From: Fontibacterium medardense
GTDB taxonomy: Bacteria > Pseudomonadota > Alphaproteobacteria > Pelagibacterales > Pelagibacteraceae
Direction: 5' to 3'
Assembly (NCBI GenBank): GCA_965235075.1
Contig: OZ249404.1
Span: 496,001 to 560,000 of the forward strand
Length of the DNA stretch: 64,000 nt
The notes under the pieces are model-generated. The model saw only the letters and a program-made list of their open reading frames with translations. It was not told the DNA's origin and made no database searches. Positions 26,861 to 36,842 of the stretch are shown here, one piece after another (the first letter of the stretch is position 1; every line of letters begins with the position of its first letter). The position numbers and the translations under genes are program-made.

Positions 26861-28765
26861 TTAGATAATAATTAAAAAAGATACGATCAGTATTACACCG
26901 ATTAAAATTACCGTTGCGTAATGATATAAGTAACCCGACTGAATGCTACTTGCTCTGTTAGATAAATTTTTTATAACTTTTGCAACTCCATCTGGTCCAT
27001 AAGCATCAATTGTTTTAACATCTCCTCTTTGCCACAAAAACGTTCCAATACCTCTAAAGCTTTTAACAAAAATTAAATTATAAAGTTCATCGAAGTACCA
27101 TTTTTTAACTAAAAAATTATAAAAGGGTTTATGGTTGTTTATAAAACCTTCAACGATATCTTTTCTCTTCAAGAACAAGATAAATGATATAGGAATTGCA
27201 GAAATGACTAATGTTGGAATTAAAATTAGCAACCACAGTGGTGGATGCTCATGAGCTGTTTGTTTTAAGAAAAATATTGCTTTACCCCAGAACTGCGTAT
27301 TCTCGCCTATAAATATTCCATGGAATACGTAGCCTGAAAATATTGCACCAATTGCAAGTAATAATAATGGAATTAGCATTACAGGTCCTGACTCATGAAC
27401 TTTTTCAAAACTCATTGTATTGTTATATTTGCCGTGAAAAGTTTTAAAAATTAATCTCCATGAATAAATTGAAGTGATAAATGCAGTAGTAAGACCAATT
27501 ACAAATGCATAACCTGCAAACAAACTTTTAGAAAAATAAGCAGACTCTATAATTGCATCTTTAGAATAAAATCCTGCAAGTAATGGAAAGCCAGTTAAAG
27601 CAAGTGTGCCAATTAACATTAAAGCGTAAGTGAGAGGAATTTTTTTCCAAACCCCACCCATCTTTTCAATATTTTGTTCATCATGAAATGCGTGAATAAC
27701 TGAACCTGCCCCTAAGAATAAAAGAGCCTTAAAAAAAGCATGTGTAAATAAGTGAAATATAGCAACGTTATAAGCACCCATTCCAGCAGCGAAAAACATG
27801 TAACCAAGCTGACTGCATGTAGAGTAAGCGATTATTCTCTTTATATCTGTCTGAACGATTGCAATGGAGGCTGCAAAGATTGCAGTTGTTGCACCAACGA
27901 AAGCAACTAAGTTTAAAGCGTATTGTGAATACTCAAATAAAGGTGAGCATCTTGCAACTAAAAATACTCCTGCTGTAACCATCGTTGCTGCGTGAATTAA
28001 CGCTGATACTGGCGTTGGTCCTTCCATGGCATCTGGAAGCCAAGTATGAAGAAAAATTTGAGCAGATTTGCCCATGGCTCCAATAAATAAAAATACACAA
28101 ATCGTTGTAATTAAATTGTATTCACCACCAAAAATCTTAATTGAATTTTTAGACTGATCGACTGCTTGTGAAAAAACTTCACTAAAAGTTAAAGTTCCAA
28201 AGTTTTTAAAAATTAAAAACATTGCAATTAACAACCCAAGATCACCTACTCTGTTAACGATAAAGGCCTTCATCGATGCATTGTTTGCAGATTCTTTTTT
28301 AAACCAGAAGCCAATTAATAAGTAAGATGCAAGTCCTACTCCTTCCCAACCAAAGAATAATTGTAAAAAGTTATCGGCAGTGATTAACGATAGCATCATA
28401 AATGTGAAAAGAGAAAGGTAAGACATAAATCTCGGTTTATGAGGATCGTGACTCATGTAACCAATTGAATAGATGTGAACTAAAGCTGAAACCGAATTTA
28501 CAACAACAAGCATCACAGCTGTAAGTGAATCTACATAAATAGACCAATGTAGTTTTAATGATCCAGATGTAATCCAATTAAGAATTGGGTACTCATAAAC
28601 TTTTCCAGTTTTAATAGTTTCAAGTAAAATAATTGAAGAAAGAATAGCTCCAGTTACAACAAATAAAGAAGTTATAATCTGACAAGTTCGATCACCAATC
28701 TTTTTATAAAAGAAAGCTGAAATGAAAGATCCAAGCAAAGGTAAAAATAATATTAAATAAAGCAT
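26861..28765 (-). CDS. nuoL: NADH-quinone oxidoreductase subunit L
   Basis: Distal proton-pumping subunit of complex I. The 634 aa protein contains FFGWEGVGLASYLLIGFW, FLHTWLPDAMEGPTPVSALIHAATMV and DIKRIIAYSTCSQLGY, and a long C-terminal extension with hydrophobic segments, consistent with the lateral helix that clamps subunits M and N. It is adjacent to nuoK. Confidence 0.97.
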   Translation of the reverse strand: MLYLILFLPLLGSFISAFFYKKIGDRTCQIITSLFVVTGAILSSIILLETIKTGKVYEYPILNWITSGSLKLHWSIYVDSLTAVMLVVVNSVSALVHIYSIGYMSHDPHKPRFMSYLSLFTFMMLSLITADNFLQLFFGWEGVGLASYLLIGFWFKKESANNASMKAFIVNRVGDLGLLIAMFLIFKNFGTLTFSEVFSQAVDQSKNSIKIFGGEYNLITTICVFLFIGAMGKSAQIFLHTWLPDAMEGPTPVSALIHAATMVTAGVFLVARCSPLFEYSQYALNLVAFVGATTAIFAASIAIVQTDIKRIIAYSTCSQLGYMFFAAGMGAYNVAIFHLFTHAFFKALLFLGAGSVIHAFHDEQNIEKMGGVWKKIPLTYALMLIGTLALTGFPLLAGFYSKDAIIESAYFSKSLFAGYAFVIGLTTAFITSIYSWRLIFKTFHGKYNNTMSFEKVHESGPVMLIPLLLLAIGAIFSGYVFHGIFIGENTQFWGKAIFFLKQTAHEHPPLWLLILIPTLVISAIPISFILFLKRKDIVEGFINNHKPFYNFLVKKWYFDELYNLIFVKSFRGIGTFLWQRGDVKTIDAYGPDGVAKVIKNLSNRASSIQSGYLYHYATVILIGVILIVSFLIII

Positions 28766-29077
28766 TTAACCTTTCATTGAATTGATGTCTTCAACTTGGA
28801 TAGATCCTCTGTTTCTGAAGAAAACTACAAGTATGGCAAGACCAATTGCAGCTTCGGCTGCTGCAACAGTTAAAATAAAAAGAGTAAAAATCTGCCCTGT
28901 TATATTTTGTAAATAAACAGAGAAAGCAACCATATTAATGTTTACTGAAAGCAGGATTAATTCGATAGACATTAAGATAACAATTACGTTTTTACGATTT
29001 ACGAAAATTCCAAACACTCCTAAGGTAAAAATTACTGCGGATAAAAAAAGATAGTGAGCTAAAGTAATTTCAATCAT
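28766..29077 (-). CDS. nuoK: NADH-quinone oxidoreductase subunit K
   Basis: Small membrane subunit of complex I related to MrpC. The 103 aa protein has three transmembrane helices with the conserved Glu residues in IVILMSIELILLSVN and LTVAAAEAAIGLA. The start overlaps nuoJ by 8 bases. Confidence 0.97.
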   Translation of the reverse strand: MIEITLAHYLFLSAVIFTLGVFGIFVNRKNVIVILMSIELILLSVNINMVAFSVYLQNITGQIFTLFILTVAAAEAAIGLAILVVFFRNRGSIQVEDINSMKG

Positions 29078-29690
29078 TAACTTTTACTCCTTTGTTGCTT
29101 TCAACATCTACAAGCTCAATTGAATCTTCTCTCTCACGAGATGACTGTTTTAAAATATCTTGTCTCTTCAGGTTATCTCTGCGTCTAAAAGTAAGTAAAA
29201 TAGCGCCTATCATAGCAACTAAAAGGACTATTCCTGAAAGTTGGAATGGTAAGAAATAATCAGTGTAAAGCAATTTTCCAATTTGAACTGTGTTTGTATC
29301 ATTTGCATCATATGCAATTTTTGCAGTTTTAATAAACTCAGGTCTATACTGCCAGCTGCCAATAATAATAATTAATTCAAAAAATATTACTAAAGCAATA
29401 AAAAAACCAAATGGCATGTACTGTAAGAAACCTTGTTTAACTTTTACAAAATTTCCCTCTAACATCATCACAACGAATAAAAATAACACCGCTACAGCAC
29501 CCACATAAACAATAAGTAAAATCATACCAACGAATTCAGCGCCGATCATAATGAATAGGCACGAAACATTTACAAACGCTAAAATTAAAAAGAAAACAGA
29601 ATGCACGGTATTTTTTGAAGAAATAACCATGATGCTCGAAAGAATGGTAATTGAAGACAGTAAATAAAAAATTAAAGCGTGTGCTATCAT
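29070..29690 (-). CDS. nuoJ: NADH-quinone oxidoreductase subunit J
   Basis: Membrane subunit of complex I. The 206 aa protein has five hydrophobic helices with the family segment VGMILLIVYVGAVAVLFLFVVMML (residues about 53-76), which includes the pi-bulge helix. It carries a charged C-terminal tail of about 35 residues. The start overlaps nuoI by 4 bases. Confidence 0.96.
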   Translation of the reverse strand: MIAHALIFYLLSSITILSSIMVISSKNTVHSVFFLILAFVNVSCLFIMIGAEFVGMILLIVYVGAVAVLFLFVVMMLEGNFVKVKQGFLQYMPFGFFIALVIFFELIIIIGSWQYRPEFIKTAKIAYDANDTNTVQIGKLLYTDYFLPFQLSGIVLLVAMIGAILLTFRRRDNLKRQDILKQSSREREDSIELVDVESNKGVKVND

Positions 29691-30178
29691 CTAAATGATT
29701 TATCAACTTTGATATTATGGGCTAATTCTTTCTCCCACTTATCACCGTTTTCTAAAAGTTTTTCTTTGTTGTAGTAAAGCTCTTCTCTTGTCTCTGTTGC
29801 AAATTCAAAATTAGGTCCTTGAACAATTGCATCCACCGGACAAGACTCTTGGCATAATCCACAGTAAATACATTTTAACATATCAATATCGTACCTTGTT
29901 GTTCTACGAGATCCATCTTCTCTAGGTTCAGCTTCGATAGTAATTGCTTGAGCAGGACAAACTGCTTCGCATAATTTACAAGCGATACATCTCTCTTCAC
30001 CATCAGGGTATCTTCGTAAAGCATGCTCACCTCTAAACCTTGGACTAATTGATCCTTTTTCAAATGGGTAGTTAACTGTTGCTCTTCTTTTAAACATATA
30101 AATAAAAGCAAGATAAAGTCCTTTAACAAACTCTGATAAAAAAATAATTTTTAATATTCTAGAAAATTTTATTTTCAT
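29687..30178 (-). CDS. nuoI: NADH-quinone oxidoreductase subunit I (ferredoxin-like)
   Basis: Peripheral-arm subunit carrying clusters N6a and N6b that relay electrons towards quinone. The 163 aa protein has two CxxCxxCxxxCP sets: CIACKLCEAVCP and CIYCGLCQESCP. The N-terminal amphipathic region (KGLYLAFIYMFKRR) is typical. It overlaps nuoH as ATGA and nuoJ by 4 bases. Confidence 0.97.
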   Translation of the reverse strand: MKIKFSRILKIIFLSEFVKGLYLAFIYMFKRRATVNYPFEKGSISPRFRGEHALRRYPDGEERCIACKLCEAVCPAQAITIEAEPREDGSRRTTRYDIDMLKCIYCGLCQESCPVDAIVQGPNFEFATETREELYYNKEKLLENGDKWEKELAHNIKVDKSFR

Positions 30179-31176
30179 TTTGGTAATAAGTTAAAAAAAT
30201 ATAAAAACGAAGCCGTTAATACGACCCAAAACAATGAGAATGGCAAGAATACTTTCCAACCTAATCTCATTAGTTGATCATAACGGTAACGTGGCACTAT
30301 TGCTTTAACCATAGCAAATAAAATAAATAGAAATAGTATTTTAAAAATTAACCAAAGTGGCGATGGAATTGCATTGAAAGGATAAGCATCGATTGGTGAT
30401 AACCAGCCACCTAAAAATAAAACAGAACCAAGTCCGCATAATAATAAAATATTCGCATACTCTCCTAACCAGAATAATGCATACATCATTCCTGAATATT
30501 CAGTTTGATATCCAGCAACAAGTTCAGCCTCAGCCTCTGGTAAATCAAATGGAGGTCTATTTGTTTCAGCTAGTGCAGAGATGAAAAAGATAACAAACAT
30601 AGGGAATAATGGAATGGCGTACCAAATATTTTTCTGTGCAAGGACGATATCAACCAGATTTAAAGAACCTGCGCACAGCAACACATTTATTATTATAAGT
30701 CCAATGGATACCTCATAAGATACCATTTGCGCTGCAGATCTTAGCGCTCCTAAAAATGGATACTTAGAGTTAGAGGCCCAACCAGCCATAATAATTCCGT
30801 ACACTCCAAGGGAAGACACTGCGAAAATATATAAAATTCCAACATTTATATTTGCAAGCACTAAAGTTTCGCTAAATGGAATAACTGCCCAAGCAATTAG
30901 TGCCAAAGACATTGTTACAATTGGAGCAATTATAAAAATTACTTTATTTGCATGAATTGGAATAATAACTTCTTTAAATATGTATTTAAGTGCATCTGCT
31001 AAGGTTTGGAATAAACCAAATGGTCCAACAACGTTAGGTCCTTTTCTAAGCTGAACAGCGCCCCACACTCTTCGATCAACCCAAACAATCATTGCAACAG
31101 CAATCAAAACTGGAACTACAAGAGCTGCAATCTTTAAAAGATCATACAAAACTATATTTAAATATTCTAAAAACAT
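30175..31176 (-). CDS. nuoH: NADH-quinone oxidoreductase subunit H
   Basis: Membrane subunit that forms part of the quinone-binding cavity at the junction with the peripheral arm. The 333 aa protein has eight or so helices and the conserved motifs RKGPNVVGPFGLFQTLADALKY (residues about 39-60), ETNRPPFDLPEAEAELVAGY (about 204-223) and VPRYRYDQLMRLGWK. Its start overlaps nuoG by one base. Confidence 0.97.
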   Translation of the reverse strand: MFLEYLNIVLYDLLKIAALVVPVLIAVAMIVWVDRRVWGAVQLRKGPNVVGPFGLFQTLADALKYIFKEVIIPIHANKVIFIIAPIVTMSLALIAWAVIPFSETLVLANINVGILYIFAVSSLGVYGIIMAGWASNSKYPFLGALRSAAQMVSYEVSIGLIIINVLLCAGSLNLVDIVLAQKNIWYAIPLFPMFVIFFISALAETNRPPFDLPEAEAELVAGYQTEYSGMMYALFWLGEYANILLLCGLGSVLFLGGWLSPIDAYPFNAIPSPLWLIFKILFLFILFAMVKAIVPRYRYDQLMRLGWKVFLPFSLFWVVLTASFLYFFNLLPK

Positions 31177-33212
31177 TAATTATCAGTTCCTGTCTTTTGT
31201 AAAATTTGTTTAGCTTTCTTACACTCATCCATTGTCTTTGATGAAGCTGCGATAATATTTGAGAAATAATAATCAAAATCAGCAATTTTAATATTACCAT
31301 TAACAGGAGTAACATTTTTAAATGTTAGACTTTCGATTGTAGATTTAGGCAGCTCATCTACTTCCTTAAATATTGGATAATCCTTAAATAAATTTTCTCT
31401 TAAAATAAGATGAGAATTAATATCAATTGTTTTTTTAAAAATATCAGACAACGCTCTAAGTATTTTCCAATCTTCTTTAGCATTTCCTGGAGGGAAACTT
31501 GCTTTGTTAGCATCTTGAACTCTGCCTTCAGTGTTCACATACAAACCTTGTTTTTCTGTATAAGCGGCTCCTGGTAAAATCACATCTGCAATTTTACTAT
31601 TCAATCCACCATGTGTTCCTTGATAAATTATAAATTTGTTTACAGGCTTAATTTTAATTTGATCAGCACCTAAAAGATAAACTACTTTTAAATTATCATC
31701 ATTTAAATCTTCTAAAAAATTAGATTTAAGTAAATTTAAATATATTGCCCCAACACTTGATGCGTTTTGATGAAGTATGTTTAAACCATTCCAATCATTA
31801 TTTAAAAAATTATTATCTTTTAAAATCTTCTTTATGGTTTCTAAAACATACTCTCCGTTTGGATTTAATCCAGATTCCCCAATAATAAATACTGGCTTCT
31901 TTGCAGATTTAAGACTGTTATAAATTTTTCCATTTTTTGCTAAAATGTCACCGATTGCCGAAAGTGATGAACCAACATTTTCATGCGGATAAGTAAGATC
32001 TCCTACATCACCAACAGAATAAACCTTAGTTTTTCTAGCTACATAAGCCTTTCTAATTCTAGCATTTAAGATGGTCGCCTCTAATCTTGGATTGGTTCCA
32101 ACTAAAACTACTAAATCTGCTTCCTCTAAACGAGCAATAGAAGTGTTGAATAAGTAATTAGCTTTGTGCGATGGGTCGATAAAATAATTAGTCTGTCTAA
32201 AATCTATATTGTCTGAAGATAAAACATCTTTGAAAAATTTCTTAAACATATACATGGTTTCAACATCAACTAAATCACCAACAGCTCCAAAAACTTTATC
32301 GCCTGTAAAACCTTTTGTGTTATCTGAGATAAATTTAAAAGCATCGTCCCAGCTACAAGCTTGAAGTTTGCCATTAACTTTAATGAAAGGAGTATCTAAT
32401 CGATTTTTTAACAAACCATCGCAAGCATAACGAGATTTGTCACTAATCCACTCTTCATTAATCTCATCATTTATTCTTGGTAAAATTCTTTTAACTTCCC
32501 AACCTTTGGTATCTACTCGAATATTAGAACCCACTGCATCCATTACATCGATGCTTTCTGTTTTAGTTAACTCCCAAGGTCTTGCTTCAAAAGCGTAAGG
32601 CTTTGAAGTTAAAGCACCAACTGGGCAAAGATCAATTACGTTTGCAGATAATTCTGAATCTAAAGTTTTTTCTAAGTAAGTTGTAATCTCCATATTCTCG
32701 CCACGATTAATCGCGCCAATTTCTGGCACACCCGCAATCTCCTCTGCAAATCTAATGCAACGCGTACAATGAATACATCTTGTCATAACCGTTTTAATTA
32801 ACGGTCCCATGTATTTTTCTTTAACTGATCTTTTATTTAATTCGTATCTGGATTTATCAACTCCATACTTCATTGATTGATCTTGAAGATCACATTCACC
32901 GCCCTGATCGCAAATTGGACAATCCAATGGGTGATTAATAAGTAAAAATTCCATTACACCTTGTCTTGCCTTCTTCACCATCTCAGTGTTTGTATAAATA
33001 ACTTGTCCATCAGCTACAGGCATTGCGCATGATGCAACAGGCTTTGGAGATTTTTCCATCTCAACTAAACACATTCTGCAATTACCAGCGATGGATAATC
33101 TTTCGTGATAGCAAAATCTTGGAATTTCTTTTCCAGCAACTTCACAGGCTTGTAGCACTGTTGCGCCTTGTGGCACTTCTACTTCAATTCCATCTACTTT
33201 AACTTTTGGCAT
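31176..33212 (-). CDS. nuoG: NADH-quinone oxidoreductase subunit G
   Basis: Large iron-sulfur subunit of complex I. The 678 aa protein has an N-terminal [2Fe-2S] ferredoxin domain (CYHERLSIAGNCRMCLVE), the His-ligated [4Fe-4S] segment HPLDCPICDQGGECDLQD, the CIHCTRCIRF cluster motif, and a C-terminal molybdopterin-oxidoreductase-like domain. The length matches alphaproteobacterial and mitochondrial NDUFS1-type proteins rather than the longer E. coli form. Confidence 0.97.
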   Translation of the reverse strand: MPKVKVDGIEVEVPQGATVLQACEVAGKEIPRFCYHERLSIAGNCRMCLVEMEKSPKPVASCAMPVADGQVIYTNTEMVKKARQGVMEFLLINHPLDCPICDQGGECDLQDQSMKYGVDKSRYELNKRSVKEKYMGPLIKTVMTRCIHCTRCIRFAEEIAGVPEIGAINRGENMEITTYLEKTLDSELSANVIDLCPVGALTSKPYAFEARPWELTKTESIDVMDAVGSNIRVDTKGWEVKRILPRINDEINEEWISDKSRYACDGLLKNRLDTPFIKVNGKLQACSWDDAFKFISDNTKGFTGDKVFGAVGDLVDVETMYMFKKFFKDVLSSDNIDFRQTNYFIDPSHKANYLFNTSIARLEEADLVVLVGTNPRLEATILNARIRKAYVARKTKVYSVGDVGDLTYPHENVGSSLSAIGDILAKNGKIYNSLKSAKKPVFIIGESGLNPNGEYVLETIKKILKDNNFLNNDWNGLNILHQNASSVGAIYLNLLKSNFLEDLNDDNLKVVYLLGADQIKIKPVNKFIIYQGTHGGLNSKIADVILPGAAYTEKQGLYVNTEGRVQDANKASFPPGNAKEDWKILRALSDIFKKTIDINSHLILRENLFKDYPIFKEVDELPKSTIESLTFKNVTPVNGNIKIADFDYYFSNIIAASSKTMDECKKAKQILQKTGTDN

Positions 33213-34487
33213 CTATATATTTTTCTTATGAGTTAATCTTTCTTCCATCTGAGTTCTAAAGTGTCTTAATAAACCTTGAACTGGCCAAGAAGATCCTTCT
33301 CCAAAGGCACAAATTGTGTGCCCTTCAATCTGTTTAGTTACATCCATTAGCATGTCTAATTCTGCAACCTCTGCATCCCCTTTTGCAATTCTCTCTAACA
33401 TTCTCCACATCCAGCCAGAGCCTTCTCTGCATGGCGTACATTGACCGCAGCTTTCATGCTTATAAAATCTTGCAATTCTGGCTATAACTTTAACAATATC
33501 TTGAGACTTATCGATTACGACAATTCCAGCAGTTCCAAGACCACTTTTAGCTTCAACTAAAGAGTCAAAATCCATTTTTATAGTCTCACAAATGTTTTTG
33601 CTAAGTAATGGCATTGATGATCCGCCTGGGATGACTGCTTGCAAATTATCCCATCCACCAATTACTCCACCTGCATGTTTTTCAATTAAATCTTTTAAAG
33701 GAACTCCCATTTCTTCTTCAACATTACATGGATTGTTTACGTTTCCAGAAATACAGAAAATTTTAGTACCAGTGTTTTTAGGTCTGCCAAATCCTGCAAA
33801 CCATTTACCACCTCTTCTTAATATTGTTGGGACCACTGCAATCGTTTCAACATTATTTACAATTGTTGGACATCCATAAAGACCTATTAAAGCTGGGAAT
33901 GGTGGTTTTAATCTTGGCTGTCCTTTGTTGCCCTCTAAGCTTTCAAGTAATGCAGTTTCCTCTCCACAAATATAAGCGCCTGCTCCAAGATGAACATAAA
34001 TATCTAAATCAAATCCTGTGCCACTAGCATTTTTGCCAAGTAAACCTTCTTTATAAGCTTCATCGATTGCTTCTTGTAAAATTTTACTTTCTGCAATGTA
34101 CTCACCACGAATGTAAATATAGCAAGTGTTAGCATTGACTGCATATGATGCAATCAAACATCCTTCGATTAATTTTTGCGGTTCAAATCTTAAAATATCT
34201 CTATCTTTACAAGTTCCAGGCTCTGACTCATCGGCGTTAATAACTAAGTAATGAGGTCGACCTGGCTTTACTTCTTTTGGAGCAAAGGACCATTTCATAC
34301 CTGTTGGAAATCCAGCTCCACCACGTCCACGAAGTTCAGAAAGTTTAATTTCGTTAATGATCCAGTCTTTGCCTTTTGCAATAATCTCTTTTGTATCTTT
34401 CCAATCGCCACGAGCTTTTGCAGATTTAATATCTCGACCAAAATCCCCGTATAAATTTGTAAATATTCTATCTTTATCCTGTAGCAT
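33213..34487 (-). CDS. nuoF: NADH-quinone oxidoreductase subunit F
   Basis: NADH-binding, FMN-containing subunit where electrons enter complex I. The 424 aa protein has the NADH/FMN glycine-rich ELRGRGGAGFPTGMKW and GAGAYICGEETALLESLEG, and the cluster N3 motif ESCGQCTPCREG followed by the distal Cys in HTICAFGEG. Adjacent to nuoE and nuoG. Confidence 0.98.
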   Translation of the reverse strand: MLQDKDRIFTNLYGDFGRDIKSAKARGDWKDTKEIIAKGKDWIINEIKLSELRGRGGAGFPTGMKWSFAPKEVKPGRPHYLVINADESEPGTCKDRDILRFEPQKLIEGCLIASYAVNANTCYIYIRGEYIAESKILQEAIDEAYKEGLLGKNASGTGFDLDIYVHLGAGAYICGEETALLESLEGNKGQPRLKPPFPALIGLYGCPTIVNNVETIAVVPTILRRGGKWFAGFGRPKNTGTKIFCISGNVNNPCNVEEEMGVPLKDLIEKHAGGVIGGWDNLQAVIPGGSSMPLLSKNICETIKMDFDSLVEAKSGLGTAGIVVIDKSQDIVKVIARIARFYKHESCGQCTPCREGSGWMWRMLERIAKGDAEVAELDMLMDVTKQIEGHTICAFGEGSSWPVQGLLRHFRTQMEERLTHKKNI

Positions 34488-35084
34488 TTAATTTTTAACT
34501 AATGTTAATCGTTTATTTGGTTCAAAACCTACTCGACCTTTTTGCGATCCTGGTTTTGGTATTTTATCGTTTTTAATTCCTTCAAAAATTTTAGTAGCCG
34601 TCTCTTCAGTTAGATCTTCATAAAAATCATCATTGATTTGCATCATCGGGGAGCTCACGCATGCGCCTAAACATTCAACTTCAATCCAAGATGCTTTTTG
34701 ATCATCGCTTAACTTTCCTTCTTTTTCTGAAATATGTTTCTTACAAAGGTTAACAATTTTTCCAGATCCTCTGATCATACATGGAGATGTAGTGCAAACT
34801 TGTATAAAGTATTTTCCAACTGGAGCTAAATTGTACATCGTGTAGAAAGTTGCAACTTCATAAACTTTTATGTACGGAACTTCTAAAATCTCACCTATTT
34901 TTTTAATCGCAGCATTAGGGATCCAATTATCATGCTGTCTTTGCGCTAGATCTAAAAGTGGCATAACTGCACTCTTTTTACGCTCTGGAGGATATTTTTT
35001 TAAAATTTCCTGAATTCGTTTTTCATTAGCAGCATTAAATTCAAATGTAGCTGGCTGATCTTTTGCAACGTGCTTTCCACTCAT
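34488..35084 (-). CDS. nuoE: NADH-quinone oxidoreductase subunit E
   Basis: Thioredoxin-like [2Fe-2S] subunit carrying cluster N1a. The 198 aa protein has the four ligand cysteines in CTTSPCM and ECLGACVSSPM, separated by about 36 residues. A basic C-terminal tail follows. The start overlaps nuoD as ATGA. Confidence 0.97.
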   Translation of the reverse strand: MSGKHVAKDQPATFEFNAANEKRIQEILKKYPPERKKSAVMPLLDLAQRQHDNWIPNAAIKKIGEILEVPYIKVYEVATFYTMYNLAPVGKYFIQVCTTSPCMIRGSGKIVNLCKKHISEKEGKLSDDQKASWIEVECLGACVSSPMMQINDDFYEDLTEETATKIFEGIKNDKIPKPGSQKGRVGFEPNKRLTLVKN

Positions 35085-36256
35085 CGATCAATCTCTCCAA
35101 AAACAATATCCATTGAACCAAGTACAGCAGGAACGTCTGCTAGCATATGACCCTTCACCACATAATCCATTGCTTGCAAATGCGCAAAGCCTGGTGCTTT
35201 AATTTTGCATCGGTAAGGTTTGTTAGAACCATCTGCAATTAAATAAACTCCAAACTCTCCCTTTGGAGCTTCAACACACGCATACACTTCACCTTTTGGA
35301 ACATGATAACCTTCTGTAAATAATTTAAAGTGATGAATTAAAGCTTCCATAGATTTTTTCATATCAGCTCTTGATGGGGGTGATACTTTTCCATCTGTTG
35401 TCATTACAGGGCCTTCTGGAAGATTTTTTATTGCTTCAATTATAATTTTTGTACTCTCGCGCATCTCTTCAATTCTGCAAAGATAACGATCGTAACAATC
35501 TCCATTTTTTCCGATTGGAATTTTAAATTTAAATTTGTCATAACCTTCATAAGGCTGTGCTCTTCTAAGATCCCAAGCAATTCCTGATCCTCTTAACATT
35601 ACACCTGAAAAACCATGTGCTACCGCATCTTGTGGACTTACAACTCCAATATCGACGTTTCTTTGTTTAAAAATTCTATTATCCGTTAATAAATTTTCTA
35701 AATCATCAATTACTTTTGGAAAATTTTTACAAAATTCTAAAATATCTTCTTTAAGTCCAACTGGAAAATCTTGGTGTACTCCACCTGGTCTAAAATAATT
35801 TGCATGCAAACGAGATCCTGAAACTCTTTCATAGAAAACCATTAACTTTTCTCTTTCTTCAAACCCCCAAAGAGATGGAGTTAGAGCACCAACATCCAAA
35901 GCTTGAGTTGTGATATTTAAAATGTGACTTAAAATTCTTCCAATTTCACAAAAGATAACTCGAATATGACTTCCTCGTGGTGGCACCTTAATGTCTAATA
36001 ATTTTTCAATTGCAAGAGCGAATGCATGCTCTTGATTCATTGGTGCAACGTAATCTAATCTATCAAAGTAAGGAACGGCTTGAGTGTAAGTTTTATTTTC
36101 AATTAATTTTTCTGTTCCTCGATGAAGCAATCCAATGTGCGGATCTGCTCTTTCAATAACTTCTCCATCTAATTCAAGAATTAATCTTAACACTCCATGT
36201 GCAGCAGGATGCTGTGGACCAAAGTTTAGATTCATGGTTTTTGTTTCTTTTGCCAT
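35081..36256 (-). CDS. nuoD: NADH-quinone oxidoreductase subunit D
   Basis: 49-kDa-type subunit forming the quinone-binding site. The 391 aa protein has LNFGPQHPAAHGVLRL with the conserved quinone-site His, HIGLLHRGTEKLIE, and the C-terminal DIVFGEIDR. It is separate from nuoC, unlike the fused NuoCD of E. coli, and overlaps the nuoC stop by one base. Confidence 0.98.
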   Translation of the reverse strand: MAKETKTMNLNFGPQHPAAHGVLRLILELDGEVIERADPHIGLLHRGTEKLIENKTYTQAVPYFDRLDYVAPMNQEHAFALAIEKLLDIKVPPRGSHIRVIFCEIGRILSHILNITTQALDVGALTPSLWGFEEREKLMVFYERVSGSRLHANYFRPGGVHQDFPVGLKEDILEFCKNFPKVIDDLENLLTDNRIFKQRNVDIGVVSPQDAVAHGFSGVMLRGSGIAWDLRRAQPYEGYDKFKFKIPIGKNGDCYDRYLCRIEEMRESTKIIIEAIKNLPEGPVMTTDGKVSPPSRADMKKSMEALIHHFKLFTEGYHVPKGEVYACVEAPKGEFGVYLIADGSNKPYRCKIKAPGFAHLQAMDYVVKGHMLADVPAVLGSMDIVFGEIDR

Positions 36257-36840
36257 TACCTTTTGTCCGTTTCTTTCTTAATGTATTTTGTTCCCTCCCA
36301 AGGACTTTCAAAATCAAAATCTCTGTAAGCTTGTGATAATTTTACTGGTTCATAGACTACTTTTTTAAGCTCATCATCATATCTAACCTCTGTATGACCA
36401 GATAAAGGGAAATCTTTTCTAAGTGGATAGCCTTCAAATTCGTAGTCAGTTAGAATTCTTCTAAGATCCGGATGATTTGTAAATTTAATCCCGTACATAT
36501 CAAAGGCTTCTCTTTCAAACCAATTAGCAACTGGAAAAATAGGCACCACGCTTGGTAGAGTCTCATCTAATTTTACGGAAGTCTTAATTGTAATTCGGTT
36601 ATTAAACTCATGACTTAGTAATAAATAGATAACATCAAACCTGTTAACTCGTTTTGGATAATCAACACCTAAAATATCAATAAGCTGTCTAAATCTTAAA
36701 TTTTTGTTATCACGTAGATAAATTAATAAAGCTGGCAATTCTTCTGTAGATACTTCTAAAACTGGCTCTGAAAAATTTTCAGTAATATTTAAAGATTTAA
36801 ATTCGTTTTTAATATTTGTATCCAGATTTACTTTTTGCAT
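36256..36840 (-). CDS. nuoC: NADH-quinone oxidoreductase subunit C
   Basis: 30-kDa-type peripheral subunit of complex I. The 194 aa protein shows the family segment WFEREAFDMYGIKFTNHPDLRRILTDY (residues about 112-138) and the GYPLRKDFPL motif. It sits between nuoB and nuoD in the usual order. Confidence 0.97.
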   Translation of the reverse strand: MQKVNLDTNIKNEFKSLNITENFSEPVLEVSTEELPALLIYLRDNKNLRFRQLIDILGVDYPKRVNRFDVIYLLLSHEFNNRITIKTSVKLDETLPSVVPIFPVANWFEREAFDMYGIKFTNHPDLRRILTDYEFEGYPLRKDFPLSGHTEVRYDDELKKVVYEPVKLSQAYRDFDFESPWEGTKYIKKETDKR

Positions 36841-36842
36841 AA

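Noticed and set aside
29875..30129. An 84-codon minus-strand reading frame within nuoI
   Set aside because: Out-of-frame shadow of the conserved double-cluster ferredoxin subunit.
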